Assembly: GCF_001425605.1 (NCBI RefSeq)
Contig: NZ_LMRG01000029.1
Location: 62,001-126,000 of the forward strand
Reading direction: 5' to 3'
Source of the DNA: Rhizobium sp. Leaf453
GTDB taxonomy: Bacteria; Pseudomonadota; Alphaproteobacteria; Rhizobiales; Rhizobiaceae
Length of the DNA: 64,000 nt
The notes under the pieces: generated by a model
Databases searched by the model: none
The model's input: the letters and a program-made list of their open reading frames with translations, nothing else
Told to the model about the DNA's origin: nothing
Shown here: one piece after another, positions 45,857 through 55,057 of the stretch
Layout of the letters: each line of letters starts with the position of its first letter
Numbering within the stretch: position 1 is the stretch's first letter
Position numbers and translations under genes: made by a program

Positions 45857-48727
45857 ATGATCGAAGTCATTGCTTTGGCGGGGTTTGCAATCTCGCTGAT
45901 GGCCTTCCACCGGGGGCGCAAAACGGCCGCACGGCTGGCGTTCGAAGTTGCCGCGTTGAAGGAAGCGGTGGCTCGGCTCGAATCTATCAGGCCGGTGCAG
46001 CCCGCTGCCGAAGCGGTGGCCGGCGAGCCGGCTCAGGCCGATGCTGTAGCTGCAGAAAGTGCTGCAGCGGAGCCCGCTGTCGTAAGGATTCCCGCCGAAC
46101 CCGAAGCGGTTTCTGAGATCGAAAGGGGCGACGCGATTTTCGGCGGCGCGCCACCAAGCCAGGACACGGTCGAAAAGGCCTCGCGCGGTGAGCCCGTTAC
46201 CGCAAACATCGCTGCAACTGCGGCCGCCACTGTCGTCGCGCAGCCACCGAAGGAAAGCCTCGAAAGCCGCCTCGGTGCGCGTTGGGCCGTCTGGGTCGGC
46301 GGTATCGCGCTGGCGCTCGGCGGCATCTTCATGGTGAAATATTCGATCGATGCCGGTCTGCTCAGCCCTGCCGTACGTCTGGCCATGGCTGCCGTCTTCG
46401 GTCTCGTGCTGGTGGGCATCGGCGAGATCGTCCGCCGCCGTGCGACGCCGCTGGTTGCCGATGCATTCCAGAATGCGATGATCCCGGGCATCCTGACGGC
46501 CGCAGGCGCGGTGACGCTATTCGGCGTCTGTTTCGCAGCGCACGGGGTCTATGGATTTATCGGCCCGGTGACGGCTTTTGTGCTGCTGGCGCTGATCTCG
46601 CTGGCGACGGTTGGCCTTTCGCTTCTGCACGGGCAGGCGCTTGCCGGTCTCGGCCTGCTTGCCTCGCTTCTCACGCCGGCACTGGTCTCCTCGGAAAGTC
46701 CTAGTCCCTGGAGCCTGTTCGGCTTCCTCGGCATTGCATGGATCGCGACGCTGCTGGCGTCGCGCATCCGCCGCTGGTCGGTCGTGCCGTCGATGGCCAA
46801 TATCGGCCTCTGCCTCTGGGCGCTCGCCTATATCGCCTCGGTCAGCCCGGTTGAAAGCTTGCCCGTGACGCTTGTCATGCTGCTTATGGTGGCTGGCATC
46901 GGCCTTCTCTGGCCCGGCTATCTCGTGCCGCCCAGCGCGGAGCCCGAACCGGAGGCCGCGGCAACGGAACAGCAGCCCGTGGCACCTTCTGCATGGGAGA
47001 AGGTGATGGTGCCACCTTTCGCAGCCATTACAATCACAGCCGGTATCTCGCTTCTGCTCACCGCCATCGCGCTGATCAGTCCGTTCACCTCATATGGTGG
47101 TTATCCGGTGAGTGAATTCTGCGCGCTGGCCGCAGCGCTGGCGGCGCTCGGTGCCTTTCGGAACTACGCCGTCTATCCGGCCTTGCTGTCCAGCGTCGCG
47201 GCGGTGGCCGGGCTCTGGAGCATGATGGCGCTCAGTGGCGTTCTGACCTTCATCGATCCGGCCATTCCCGGCCATATTGCGGTTTTGGCCGTTCCGGAGA
47301 AAACGGCGATGTTGGCCGGCATGGCGCTCGCCTCGGCGTTCATCGTTCTCGGAGCCCTGGCGCAGGCGCTGCACCTCAGAGACCATCCGCCGTTCGCAAC
47401 GATCTGGGCCGCGATCATGGCCGTCGTGCCGACAGCACTCACCGGCATGTCCTTCCTGACGGTCGGCGACCTGACGTTCGACCTGCCGCATGGGCTCTTC
47501 TCAGTCGTCGCCGGTATCGTCCTTCTCGGTCTGGCCGAATGGCTGTCACGCCGGAACGTTGAGCCGGACGATATCCGTCTGCCGCAGGCCTTCCTGCTTG
47601 CCGGTTCGCTGGCTCTCTTCGTCATTGCGCTGCACGCACTGACGGACGGCGTTGTGACCACGATCCTCATCGCCTTCCTCGGTGCTGCCTATGTCGCGGC
47701 AACGCGGGTCCGTTCCTGGCCCGCTCTGCCGTGGATGATGGTGGGTTCCGCCATTGTCGTTCTTGCGCGCATCGCTTGGGAGCCGACGATCGTCGGGCCG
47801 TCCAACCTGTCGACCACGCCGGTCTTCAATGCACTGCTGGCCGGCTATGGCATTCCGGCGCTGTTGCTGGCGCTTTCGGCGTTCGAACTGCGCAACTGGC
47901 CGGGGTTCCGGGTGCGCAATCTGCTGCAGGCATTGGCCAGCCTTTTCTCGCTGCTGACCGTCGCTATCCTCGTGCGCCATGCCATGAACGGCGGCGTGAT
48001 CGACAGCGCGGTGCCGACGCTCGGCGAACAGTCGATCTACACGCTGGTCGCGATCGGCGGCTCCTGCATCATGATGACGTTGGACCGGAAATCGCCGAGC
48101 CCGGTGTTCCGCTATGGCAGCATGGCCATCGGCGTGCTGTCGATGCTCTCCATTCTCGGAGCGCATCTGCTGGGTCTCAACCCCTATTTCAGCGGCGAAT
48201 TGCTCGGCTCCATCCCGTTCTTCGATCTCCTGCTGATCGGCTATCTCCTGCCGGGCCTCGGTTATGCCGGTCTCTCCTGGTATGCGCGCGGCAAGCGGCC
48301 GGTGCCCTATGTCACCGCGCTTGCCGTCACCGGCGCCGTTCTCGCCTTCGCTTGGGCAACCCTGTCCGTCCGCCGGTTTTGGCAGGGGGAAAGTATCGCG
48401 AACTGGAAAGGATTCCTGCAGGGCGAGACCTATACCTATTCCGTCGTCTGGCTGCTTCTCGGCGTCCTGCTGCTCGCGTTGGGGTCACGGTTCGACGCCA
48501 AGAGCCTGCGCATCACCTCGGCGGTTCTGGTTTTCGTCGCCGTGCTGAAGGTGTTCCTGATCGACATGGCCAATCTCGAAGGCTTCCTGCGGGCGCTGTC
48601 CTTCATCGGGTTGGGCGCCGTCCTCATCAGCATCGGGCTGTTCTACCAGAAGATACTGTCGGGCAGGAATGCCCCGCCAGCCGATCCAATGGTGGACATC
48701 GCGGCGGAACCCGGCCACACAGGCTGA
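45857..48727 (+). CDS. Large DUF2339 multi-spanning membrane protein
   Basis: 956 residues from the ATG at 45857 (GGAG in front). After a helix and an acidic, proline- and alanine-rich stretch, LGARWAVWVGGIALALGGIFMVKYSID begins the DUF2339 region, with more than twenty hydrophobic spans to near residue 940. Unknown function; envelope integrity roles are suspected for relatives. It is followed by an HD-domain gene 34 bases later. The 189-base region upstream is shared with phoX on the other strand. Confidence 0.85.
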   Translation: MIEVIALAGFAISLMAFHRGRKTAARLAFEVAALKEAVARLESIRPVQPAAEAVAGEPAQADAVAAESAAAEPAVVRIPAEPEAVSEIERGDAIFGGAPPSQDTVEKASRGEPVTANIAATAAATVVAQPPKESLESRLGARWAVWVGGIALALGGIFMVKYSIDAGLLSPAVRLAMAAVFGLVLVGIGEIVRRRATPLVADAFQNAMIPGILTAAGAVTLFGVCFAAHGVYGFIGPVTAFVLLALISLATVGLSLLHGQALAGLGLLASLLTPALVSSESPSPWSLFGFLGIAWIATLLASRIRRWSVVPSMANIGLCLWALAYIASVSPVESLPVTLVMLLMVAGIGLLWPGYLVPPSAEPEPEAAATEQQPVAPSAWEKVMVPPFAAITITAGISLLLTAIALISPFTSYGGYPVSEFCALAAALAALGAFRNYAVYPALLSSVAAVAGLWSMMALSGVLTFIDPAIPGHIAVLAVPEKTAMLAGMALASAFIVLGALAQALHLRDHPPFATIWAAIMAVVPTALTGMSFLTVGDLTFDLPHGLFSVVAGIVLLGLAEWLSRRNVEPDDIRLPQAFLLAGSLALFVIALHALTDGVVTTILIAFLGAAYVAATRVRSWPALPWMMVGSAIVVLARIAWEPTIVGPSNLSTTPVFNALLAGYGIPALLLALSAFELRNWPGFRVRNLLQALASLFSLLTVAILVRHAMNGGVIDSAVPTLGEQSIYTLVAIGGSCIMMTLDRKSPSPVFRYGSMAIGVLSMLSILGAHLLGLNPYFSGELLGSIPFFDLLLIGYLLPGLGYAGLSWYARGKRPVPYVTALAVTGAVLAFAWATLSVRRFWQGESIANWKGFLQGETYTYSVVWLLLGVLLLALGSRFDAKSLRITSAVLVFVAVLKVFLIDMANLEGFLRALSFIGLGAVLISIGLFYQKILSGRNAPPADPMVDIAAEPGHTG

Positions 48728-48761
48728 CGATTTCGATTCCACAGACTGACCGGGATTTCGC

Positions 48762-49418
48762 ATGAGCCATATCGCCACGCTTGCCGCCGCCTTTGCCCCA
48801 TACGAGGCCCTGGCAGAACAGTTGCTGCCACATGCGTTCTCCGGCAATGACGGCTCGCACGATGCCGCCCATCTGATCCGCGTCTGGAAGAATGCGGTTC
48901 GCATCCATGGTTCGGAGGGCGGTGACCTGCGGATATTGGCGGCGGCCGTGCTGCTGCATGATTGCGTCGCGGTCGAGAAGAACTCGCCGCATCGCGCGCA
49001 AGCCTCCCGGCTGGCGGCAGAGCGGGCTTTTGAATTGCTGGACGGGCTTGGCTGGCGCACGATGGAGATCACCGCAGTCGCCCATGCCATCGTTACCCAC
49101 AGTTTTTCCGCCAATATCCAGCCGGAAAGTCTGGAGGCCAAGATCCTGCAGGACGCCGACAGGCTGGATGCGATTGGCATGATCGGTGCGGCCCGTTGTT
49201 TCTATATTGCCGGGCGTATGGGAAGCGGTCTTTACGACCCGCTCGATCCGCTGGCCGAGAACCGCCCGCTGGACGACAAGGCCTTTGCCATCGACCATTT
49301 CGAGGTCAAGCTGTTCAAGCTCACCGACGGTTTCCAGACCGCCGCAGGCCGCGCGCTGGCGCGGCAACGGCAGGAACGGTTGCGCGCCGTGCTGGGCATG
49401 ATGATCGAGGAAATATAA
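48762..49418 (+). CDS. HD-domain phosphohydrolase (YedJ-like)
   Basis: 218 residues. The metal-binding HD signature is present as HDAAHLIRVWKNA, LLHDCVAVEK with the HD pair, and LQDADRLDAIGMIG. This resembles the YedJ/YpgQ-type pyrophosphohydrolases that act on nucleotides. Cytosolic. It follows the DUF2339 gene by 34 bases and is followed by the MOSC gene 80 bases later, so a transcript of three is possible. Substrate not identified. Confidence 0.85.
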   Translation: MSHIATLAAAFAPYEALAEQLLPHAFSGNDGSHDAAHLIRVWKNAVRIHGSEGGDLRILAAAVLLHDCVAVEKNSPHRAQASRLAAERAFELLDGLGWRTMEITAVAHAIVTHSFSANIQPESLEAKILQDADRLDAIGMIGAARCFYIAGRMGSGLYDPLDPLAENRPLDDKAFAIDHFEVKLFKLTDGFQTAAGRALARQRQERLRAVLGMMIEEI

Positions 49419-49498
49419 TTGAACCAAAGACTAGCGATGGTTCCCGGAATCGCTTCGCAAGGCAGTTGAATCACAATCTGAACGCCCGGAGTGACGAT

Positions 49499-50344
49499 AT
49501 GAAGGTGACCGGTCTCAACATCCATCCGCTGAAGAGCGGCCGCGCCATCCCGCAAGACACGGTTTCGATCCAGCGCGACGGCCTGGCCGGTGATCGCCGT
49601 TTCATGATCGTCGAGCCGGACGGAAAGTTCATCACCCAGCGCGAATTGCAACTGCTGGCGCAGGTCGAGGCGACGCATGTCGCCGGCGGCGTTCAACTGA
49701 AAATGGGCACGAAGACCACGACCGCGACCTTCGATCCGGGCAACCGGCTCGACGTCCGCGTCTGGGACAGCGAGGTAAATGCGGCGGTCGCGGACGAGCG
49801 CATCAACACGGTTCTGTCCGGCTGGTTCGACCGACCGGTCAAGATCGTGCATATGGACGAGAAGGCCAAGCGGGCCGAGGGTGCTGAATGGGCAGGCGAG
49901 GCGGCGCCGGTCGGTTTCGCAGACGGTTTTCCGGTGCTGATCACCACGACGGCATCGCTGGCCAATCTCAACCTGACGCTGATCGCCAAGGGGCAGGAGC
50001 CTGTCGGCATGGACCGTTTCCGCACCAATATCCTGATCGACAACGACGATCCCTGGGAAGAGGATTTCTGGGAAAGTGTCGAGATCGGCGGCATCGTCTT
50101 CGATCTCGTCAAACCCTGCGCACGCTGCATCATGACGACGCAGGACCAGATCACCGGCGAGCGCATCGGCGGCAATCCGATCCAGGGGCTGGCGGAAAAG
50201 CGCATGTCCGCCGATCGCCGCGTCCCGGGCGTGCTGTTCGGCTGGAATGCGGTACCGCGCAGCAAGGGCACGATCAGCCTCGGGGACGGCATGCGCGTGA
50301 TCAGCACCCGCGAAGCGCGCTGGCCGATGAAGATCAGGACGTGA
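49499..50344 (+). CDS. MOSC-domain protein, YcbX/mARC-like
   Basis: 281 residues from the ATG at 49499 (CGGAG seven bases upstream). The N-terminal beta-barrel (MKVTGLNIHPLKSGRAI) and the MOSC domain with LVKPCARCIMTTQDQITGERIGGNPI, whose first cysteine would ligate molybdenum cofactor as in mARC and YcbX. Such enzymes reduce N-hydroxylated compounds. It is convergent with the aldo/keto reductase gene, which ends immediately after it. No signal peptide. Confidence 0.85.
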   Translation: MKVTGLNIHPLKSGRAIPQDTVSIQRDGLAGDRRFMIVEPDGKFITQRELQLLAQVEATHVAGGVQLKMGTKTTTATFDPGNRLDVRVWDSEVNAAVADERINTVLSGWFDRPVKIVHMDEKAKRAEGAEWAGEAAPVGFADGFPVLITTTASLANLNLTLIAKGQEPVGMDRFRTNILIDNDDPWEEDFWESVEIGGIVFDLVKPCARCIMTTQDQITGERIGGNPIQGLAEKRMSADRRVPGVLFGWNAVPRSKGTISLGDGMRVISTREARWPMKIRT

Positions 50345-51337
50345 TCAGTCGTCCTTCAGGGCGGCGTCGATCTCCGCCATCGCGGAGGCCGGCAGTGGAC
50401 CTTTCTCGAGCGCGCCGGCATTTTCCTCGACCTGTTTGACCGTGCGGAAACCGGGGATGGGCAGCGTGTTGGGCGACCGTGCCCAGAGCCAGGCCAGCGC
50501 GCCCTGCGTCAGCGTCCGCCCATCGGTGCGCAGGGCATCGCGGATCAGGTCGAGGCGTCTTGAAAAATCGGGATCGACAGCGCCATCGCGAAAATATTTC
50601 AGCCAGTCGAGATCGGCGCTGCGCACGTCATTGGCTGCCAGCCTGTCGCCCGGCTTGAACTTGCCGGAGAGCAGGCCCATCGCCAGCGGACCACGGTTGA
50701 CCGATATGAGATTTTCCCTGTCGACAAGCGCGATCATCTCGCCCGCCGGCTCCAGCACGTTCATCGTGTGCTGGACGGAGACGAAACCGTCCCGTCGTGC
50801 AAACCGTGCTGCCCGCTCCGGCCAGTCGGTGCTCCAGCCATAGGCGGCGATCTTGCCCTCCGCACGCAACTGGTCGAGCGTGTCGAATACGGCGTCAGCT
50901 TCGATCGGATCGAACTCGTTGAGATGGAATTGCAGGAGGTCGATCCGCTCGCGCCTCAGGCGCTGCAGCGAGGTTTCGACCGAGTCACGGATCAAATCTG
51001 GATCGGCGAAAGCGCCGGTCGCCTGCTTCGTCGCTGGATCGGTCGCAAAGCCGAACTTGGTGGCGACGACGATATCCGGGTGGCCGACCAATGCCTCGCC
51101 CAGCACCTCCTCGGAATGGCCAGCGCCGTAGTTGGAAGCAGTGTCGAAGAACCGAATGCCAAGATCGATGGCGCGGTGGATGGCGCGGATCGATTCCGCA
51201 TCATCGACATCGCCCCAGCCGAGCGGCACGTCGCCGGCATAGAAGGGGCCGCCGATGGCCCAGCAACCCATGCCGAGACGCGGGATCTTGCGTCCGTCCC
51301 AGAGCGTGATGTCGGTGGTTTTGGTCCTGTCGAGCAT
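50345..51337 (-). CDS. Aldo/keto reductase
   Basis: 330 residues. The catalytic tetrad is in place: Asp65 and Tyr70 in FFDTASNYG, Lys94 in VATKFG and His138 in LLQFHLNEFD, on a TIM barrel with the NADPH-binding C-terminal half (GALAWLWARSPNTLPIPGFRTVKQ). It reduces carbonyl compounds with NADPH. Substrate unknown. The gene's stop is adjacent to the stop of the MOSC gene, and its start lies 110 bases from the PhyH gene's end. Confidence 0.9.
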   Translation of the reverse strand: MLDRTKTTDITLWDGRKIPRLGMGCWAIGGPFYAGDVPLGWGDVDDAESIRAIHRAIDLGIRFFDTASNYGAGHSEEVLGEALVGHPDIVVATKFGFATDPATKQATGAFADPDLIRDSVETSLQRLRRERIDLLQFHLNEFDPIEADAVFDTLDQLRAEGKIAAYGWSTDWPERAARFARRDGFVSVQHTMNVLEPAGEMIALVDRENLISVNRGPLAMGLLSGKFKPGDRLAANDVRSADLDWLKYFRDGAVDPDFSRRLDLIRDALRTDGRTLTQGALAWLWARSPNTLPIPGFRTVKQVEENAGALEKGPLPASAMAEIDAALKDD

Positions 51338-51404
51338 GGTCGCCTCCGCATGAAATGTGCGGGAACCCTATCAGTCTCGCGGCGGACGCCATACTGGCAG
51401 TTCC

Positions 51405-51438
51405 GCAGGGTGTTTTTCATTGGTGAAAAACACCCTGC
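51405..51438. terminator. Perfect 15-base hairpin after the PhyH gene
   Basis: GCAGGGTGTTTTTCA (51405-51419) and TGAAAAACACCCTGC (51424-51438) with loop TTGG. It lies nine bases after the PhyH stop on the leftward transcript, between that gene and the aldo/keto reductase. It likely ends the PhyH transcript. Confidence 0.7.
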
Positions 51439-51446
51439 GCTGATCA

Positions 51447-52388
51447 TCATTTTTGCCAGCTCTTGAGGCCGAGCAGTTTTTCGCCGAGATCGCTCAGTTT
51501 CGCGGTTGTCGCGTTGTGCTTTTCCCAGTCGCGCGGGTCACCGGGGAAAGCATCGCGCCGCGGGTGATCCAGTTCGCGCCACAGGCGGATGCGCTCCTGC
51601 CTTTCCGCCTCGTTGTGTTCTTCGGCCGGATGCATGGAGATATACTGCGCCATGCGGACGCGCGTGTCGGAATGGTTCGGTCGGACGCCATGGGCGAGGA
51701 GCGAGTTGAAAATCAGCAGATCGCCGGGTTCCATCTCGATATTGACGACATCGAGCCCGGTCGTGTCGGGATGCATCGGATCGCGGTCTGCCGGCTGCGT
51801 CGCCACCCATTCCTCATGATGCTCGAAAAGCCACGGAATGCACTGGAAGCCGCCGACATCGCCATCCTGTTTCTTCAGGCTCAGCACGCCTTGAACGCCG
51901 ATCGGCAGCGGGTCGATCGAGGTGTCGATATCCCAATGGATGAAGCCGTTCGGGTTGCCCTTGACCTTTTTCGGCGGGTTTAGATTGGCGCGATCGATTG
52001 TCACCCAGAGGTCTTCCCGGTCCCAGATATCGACGAAGGCGCCGTAGACACGCGGTTCCTGCCGGTTGTCCCAGAGGAACTGGTGATTGTAGATCTCCAG
52101 CATGCCGGTGTTGTTCAGTTCCTTCATTTTGTGCTCGCGGCGCTGCGGCGCATACCAGGTTGAGGGATCAGCGGGATCCTTCTCGTCGAACTGCCAGAGC
52201 AGATTGACCAGCCGCTCGACATTGGCCGGTGGCACGGCCTGGTGGACGATGACATAACCCTTGGTGATCCAGTGCTGCCAGTCGGCTTCCGACAGAACCC
52301 GAAGTGGCAAGGTCTTGATGATCTCTTTCAGCGGCGTGTCGATGGCGCTGCTGGTTGGGTGGCTGTCCTTTTTAGCCGGCATCTGCAT
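51447..52388 (-). CDS. Phytanoyl-CoA dioxygenase-family Fe(II)/2-oxoglutarate oxygenase
   Basis: 313 residues from the ATG at 52388 (GGAGG eight bases upstream). The iron-binding HxD is in FIHWDIDTS and the distal His in LLAHGVRPNHSD, within the jelly-roll PhyH fold; RVRMAQYISMHP follows, with an arginine to hold 2-oxoglutarate. It hydroxylates an unknown substrate in the cytosol. It is divergent from an AraC regulator gene across 125 bases, with a likely shared operator, so it may be that regulator's target. Confidence 0.87.
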   Translation of the reverse strand: MQMPAKKDSHPTSSAIDTPLKEIIKTLPLRVLSEADWQHWITKGYVIVHQAVPPANVERLVNLLWQFDEKDPADPSTWYAPQRREHKMKELNNTGMLEIYNHQFLWDNRQEPRVYGAFVDIWDREDLWVTIDRANLNPPKKVKGNPNGFIHWDIDTSIDPLPIGVQGVLSLKKQDGDVGGFQCIPWLFEHHEEWVATQPADRDPMHPDTTGLDVVNIEMEPGDLLIFNSLLAHGVRPNHSDTRVRMAQYISMHPAEEHNEAERQERIRLWRELDHPRRDAFPGDPRDWEKHNATTAKLSDLGEKLLGLKSWQK

Positions 52389-52513
52389 GGGGTCTTCCTC
52401 CGTGGAATGTGTCCGTCTCTGAAGGAAAACATAACCGCGCCACCGAGCGGGTGTTGTCCCGATATGGCAAAGACTGATACTATTCTGGCGTCTCATGGAT
52501 TTTGGATGCGAGA
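52389..52513. promoter_or_regulatory. Divergent promoter region between the PhyH gene and the AraC-type regulator gene
   Basis: 125 bases between two outward start codons, with GGAGGAAG on the left for PhyH. AraC regulators usually bind such regions; direct repeats are not obvious by eye. Confidence 0.45.
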
Positions 52514-53380
52514 ATGAAGTCACATCTGGAGCGATTGCGTCCGTCAACGGATTCGTCTTGGTCGATGCTCAATCGGCGGCTGGAGGACGGCATCCCGTTT
52601 CAATGGCATCATCATCCCGAACTCGAACTGACCCTGACGCTCAATTCGCGCGGCGAACGCTTCATCGGCGATCATATCGGCGCCTATGATGATGGCGATC
52701 TGGTTCTGGTGGACTCGAACCTGCCGCATACCTGGTGTTCGGCCGAAAGGATCGACGCGACGCAGCCGCATGTGGCGCTGGTCCTGTGGTTCCGCCCGGA
52801 ATGGGTTGCTGCGTTGGACGGGGCATTCACGGAATTGGGCGCCGCCCGCAGGATGCTGATGGCATCCGGCCCCGGATTGAAATTCTCGGCCGATATCGCC
52901 ACCCGCGCACGGCCGATGATCGAGGCGGTGTTCACCCAGCCACCGGCCGACCGGCTACTGAGTGTCATCCGCATTCTGACGCTGTTGGCCGCAGATGATA
53001 ACGTCAAGCCCCTGTCCAGTACGGTGGCGGTTCCGACGACAGGGCAGGGCGACCGGACCCGTCTCGACCGCGTGCTCGATCATATCCATCTCAATTATGC
53101 CGCGCCTCTCTCGGTCGATGCCTTGGCAGATATCGCGGCGCTTAGTCCGTCCGGTCTGCATCGCCTGTTCGGGCGTCACCTGCACATGACCGTGTCCGAC
53201 TATGTCACCTGCCTGCGCATCGGCGAGGCCTGCGCCCTGCTGTCGGCGACGGAAATGCCGATTGCCCACATCGCCGACGAGGTGGGCTATGCATCGCTGG
53301 CCAATTTCAATCGGCAGTTCAAGTCCCTGAAGGCCAAGACGCCGCGTGAGTATCGCCACAGCTTCGCGCGTCGCTCCTGA
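52514..53380 (+). CDS. AraC-family transcriptional regulator
   Basis: 288 residues from the ATG at 52514 (a TTG at 52502 is the alternative). The N-terminal cupin region (FQWHHHPELELTLTLNSRGERFIGDHIG and DLVLVDSNLPHTW) would sense a small molecule. The C-terminal two helix-turn-helix motifs are LSVDALADIAALSPSGLHRLFGRH and MPIAHIADEVGYASLANFNRQFKSLKAKTPREYR. It probably controls the divergent PhyH gene and perhaps the MFS gene 100 bases downstream. Confidence 0.92.
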   Translation: MKSHLERLRPSTDSSWSMLNRRLEDGIPFQWHHHPELELTLTLNSRGERFIGDHIGAYDDGDLVLVDSNLPHTWCSAERIDATQPHVALVLWFRPEWVAALDGAFTELGAARRMLMASGPGLKFSADIATRARPMIEAVFTQPPADRLLSVIRILTLLAADDNVKPLSSTVAVPTTGQGDRTRLDRVLDHIHLNYAAPLSVDALADIAALSPSGLHRLFGRHLHMTVSDYVTCLRIGEACALLSATEMPIAHIADEVGYASLANFNRQFKSLKAKTPREYRHSFARRS

Positions 53381-53483
53381 CCGGCACGATCCATCAATCC
53401 CACTGATCCGATCGTCATTTTATTTCGCTTTTTTAGCGAGAGGGCGGAGCGTAAATTGACCACTCAATCATTCGGAGTCGTTC

Positions 53484-54725
53484 ATGTCCGCCGTTACCCA
53501 GTCCACCCCGCGCGCGTCCGCCGCAAGCCCCGGTCTGCCCTGGCTGATCATCGTCGCCGGGTCGCTCATCGCCGTTCTCACCTTCGGCCCGCGGTCTGCC
53601 ATGGGCTTCTTCCAGTTGCCGATGCTGGCCGATACGGGCTGGGACCGCACGACCTTCGGCCTCGCCATGGCTCTCCAGAACCTCGCCTGGGGTGTCAGCC
53701 AGCCGTTCTTCGGCGCCATCGCCGACAAGTATGGCTCCTGGCGCGTGCTTGCCTTTTCCGGTCTGGTCTATGCTGGCGGTCTCGTCATCATGGCCTTCGC
53801 CAATGCGCCGATCTGGCTGCATGTCGGCGGCGGCATCATGGTCGGCCTGGGTGTCGGCTCTGGTTCGTTCGGCATCCTGCTGTCGGCTTTTGCCCGCAAC
53901 GTGACGCCGCAGCAGCGATCGATGGCCTTCGGCATCTGCACGGCAGCGGGTTCCGCCGGCATGTTCCTGTTCGCGCCGCTGAGCCAGGGCCTGATCTCGG
54001 CCTTCGGCTGGTCGGACAGCCTGATCTACATGAGCGCTCTGATGCTGCTCGTACCGATCTTCGCCATTCCGCTGCGGGGCAATTCCTCCTCCGGCACACA
54101 GAAGGAAGCGCTCTACAAGCAGTCGATCGGCGAGGCGCTGAAAGAGGCGCTCGGTCACAAGAGTTACCTACTGCTCGTCACCGGCTTCTTCGTCTGCGGT
54201 TATCAGGTGGCCTTCATCACCGCGCATTTCCCGGCCTATATCGGCGATATCGGCATCGATGCGCGGTATGCCGTGATTGCGCTGGCGCTCATCGGCTTCT
54301 TCAACATCATCGGCTCGCTCGCGGCCGGCTTCATCGGCCAGCGCTATTCCAAGCCCTATTTCCTGGCATGGATCTATATCGGCCGCTCGGTCGTTGTCTC
54401 GGCCTTTCTGCTTGTGCCGCAGTCGCCAACATCGGTTGTCATCTTCGCCGCGCTCATGGGCCTTCTCTGGTTATCGACGGTGCCGCCGACCAACGGTCTC
54501 GTCGCCATCATGTTCGGCACGCGCCATCTCGGCCTGCTCGGGGGCATCGTCTTCCTGTCGCACCAGATCGGCTCGTTCCTCGGCGTCTGGATGGGCGGCT
54601 ACCTCTACGACCACTTCGGCTCCTACGATCCGGTCTGGTGGCTCGGCGTGGTTCTCGGTGTCTTTGCGGCCATCGTTCACTGGCCGATCCAAGAAAAGGC
54701 GGTGCCGAGACCGGCTGCGGCATGA
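53484..54725 (+). CDS. MFS transporter (oxalate/formate antiporter-like family)
   Basis: 413 residues, twelve hydrophobic spans. GTLIA-like start SLIAVLTFGPRSAMGFFQLPM and WGVSQPFFGAIADKYGSWR carry the MFS loop 2-3 motif DxxxR. It exchanges or exports small organic solutes; substrate unknown. It may be part of the AraC-PhyH cluster that processes one compound. A short TCGCT/AGCGA palindrome lies at 53425-53439 just upstream, and CGGAG precedes the start. Confidence 0.88.
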   Translation: MSAVTQSTPRASAASPGLPWLIIVAGSLIAVLTFGPRSAMGFFQLPMLADTGWDRTTFGLAMALQNLAWGVSQPFFGAIADKYGSWRVLAFSGLVYAGGLVIMAFANAPIWLHVGGGIMVGLGVGSGSFGILLSAFARNVTPQQRSMAFGICTAAGSAGMFLFAPLSQGLISAFGWSDSLIYMSALMLLVPIFAIPLRGNSSSGTQKEALYKQSIGEALKEALGHKSYLLLVTGFFVCGYQVAFITAHFPAYIGDIGIDARYAVIALALIGFFNIIGSLAAGFIGQRYSKPYFLAWIYIGRSVVVSAFLLVPQSPTSVVIFAALMGLLWLSTVPPTNGLVAIMFGTRHLGLLGGIVFLSHQIGSFLGVWMGGYLYDHFGSYDPVWWLGVVLGVFAAIVHWPIQEKAVPRPAAA

Positions 54726-54743
54726 AAATCAGCCTTGATCATC

Positions 54744-54762
54744 GCCCGAAATCATTTCGGGC
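54744..54762 (+). terminator. Likely terminator of the MFS gene
   Basis: GCCCGAAAT (54744-54752) and ATTTCGGGC (54754-54762) form a near-continuous palindrome 18 bases after the MFS stop; only a weak T-run follows. Confidence 0.55.
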
Positions 54763-54994
54763 GAGGCTTCTTGCAAACTGTCACAAAAGTTTCTAATTCT
54801 AATGTGCTCAGCAGAATTTCATGTGACGAGTATGTCCGTGTTTTTTGTTATTTGTGCCGTATCATTCACAGCCGGTGCCTCCGGTATCGTCTATGGATCA
54901 TACGTCACAGCCGACAGATTTCACCTTCATACCCGTTATATGGGGTTTTGTTGGGCACCAGGACGCACCGGCTATGCCGGTTTTCTTTTGAGGC

Positions 54995-55019
54995 TATTAT
55001 GCTCATTTTGAGCAAAATA
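54995..55019. promoter_or_regulatory. Candidate NadQ operator upstream of nadA
   Basis: TATTATGCTCA (54995-55005) and TGAGCAAAATA (55009-55019) match as inverted arms at 10 of 11 positions around TTT, with a perfect TGCTCA/TGAGCA core. It ends 39 bases before the nadA start, as expected of a repressor site in a gene set whose regulator (61767-62744) lies nearby. Confidence 0.65.
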
Positions 55020-55057
55020 GGGAGTGCCGCCCAACAGCGGCAGAAGTGGAGGGTTTT

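Noticed and set aside
54802-55011. Open frame of 69 residues with a hydrophobic start before nadA
   Set aside because: It overlaps the candidate NadQ operator, lacks a good ribosome-binding site and has atypical codons; kept only as a weak possibility.
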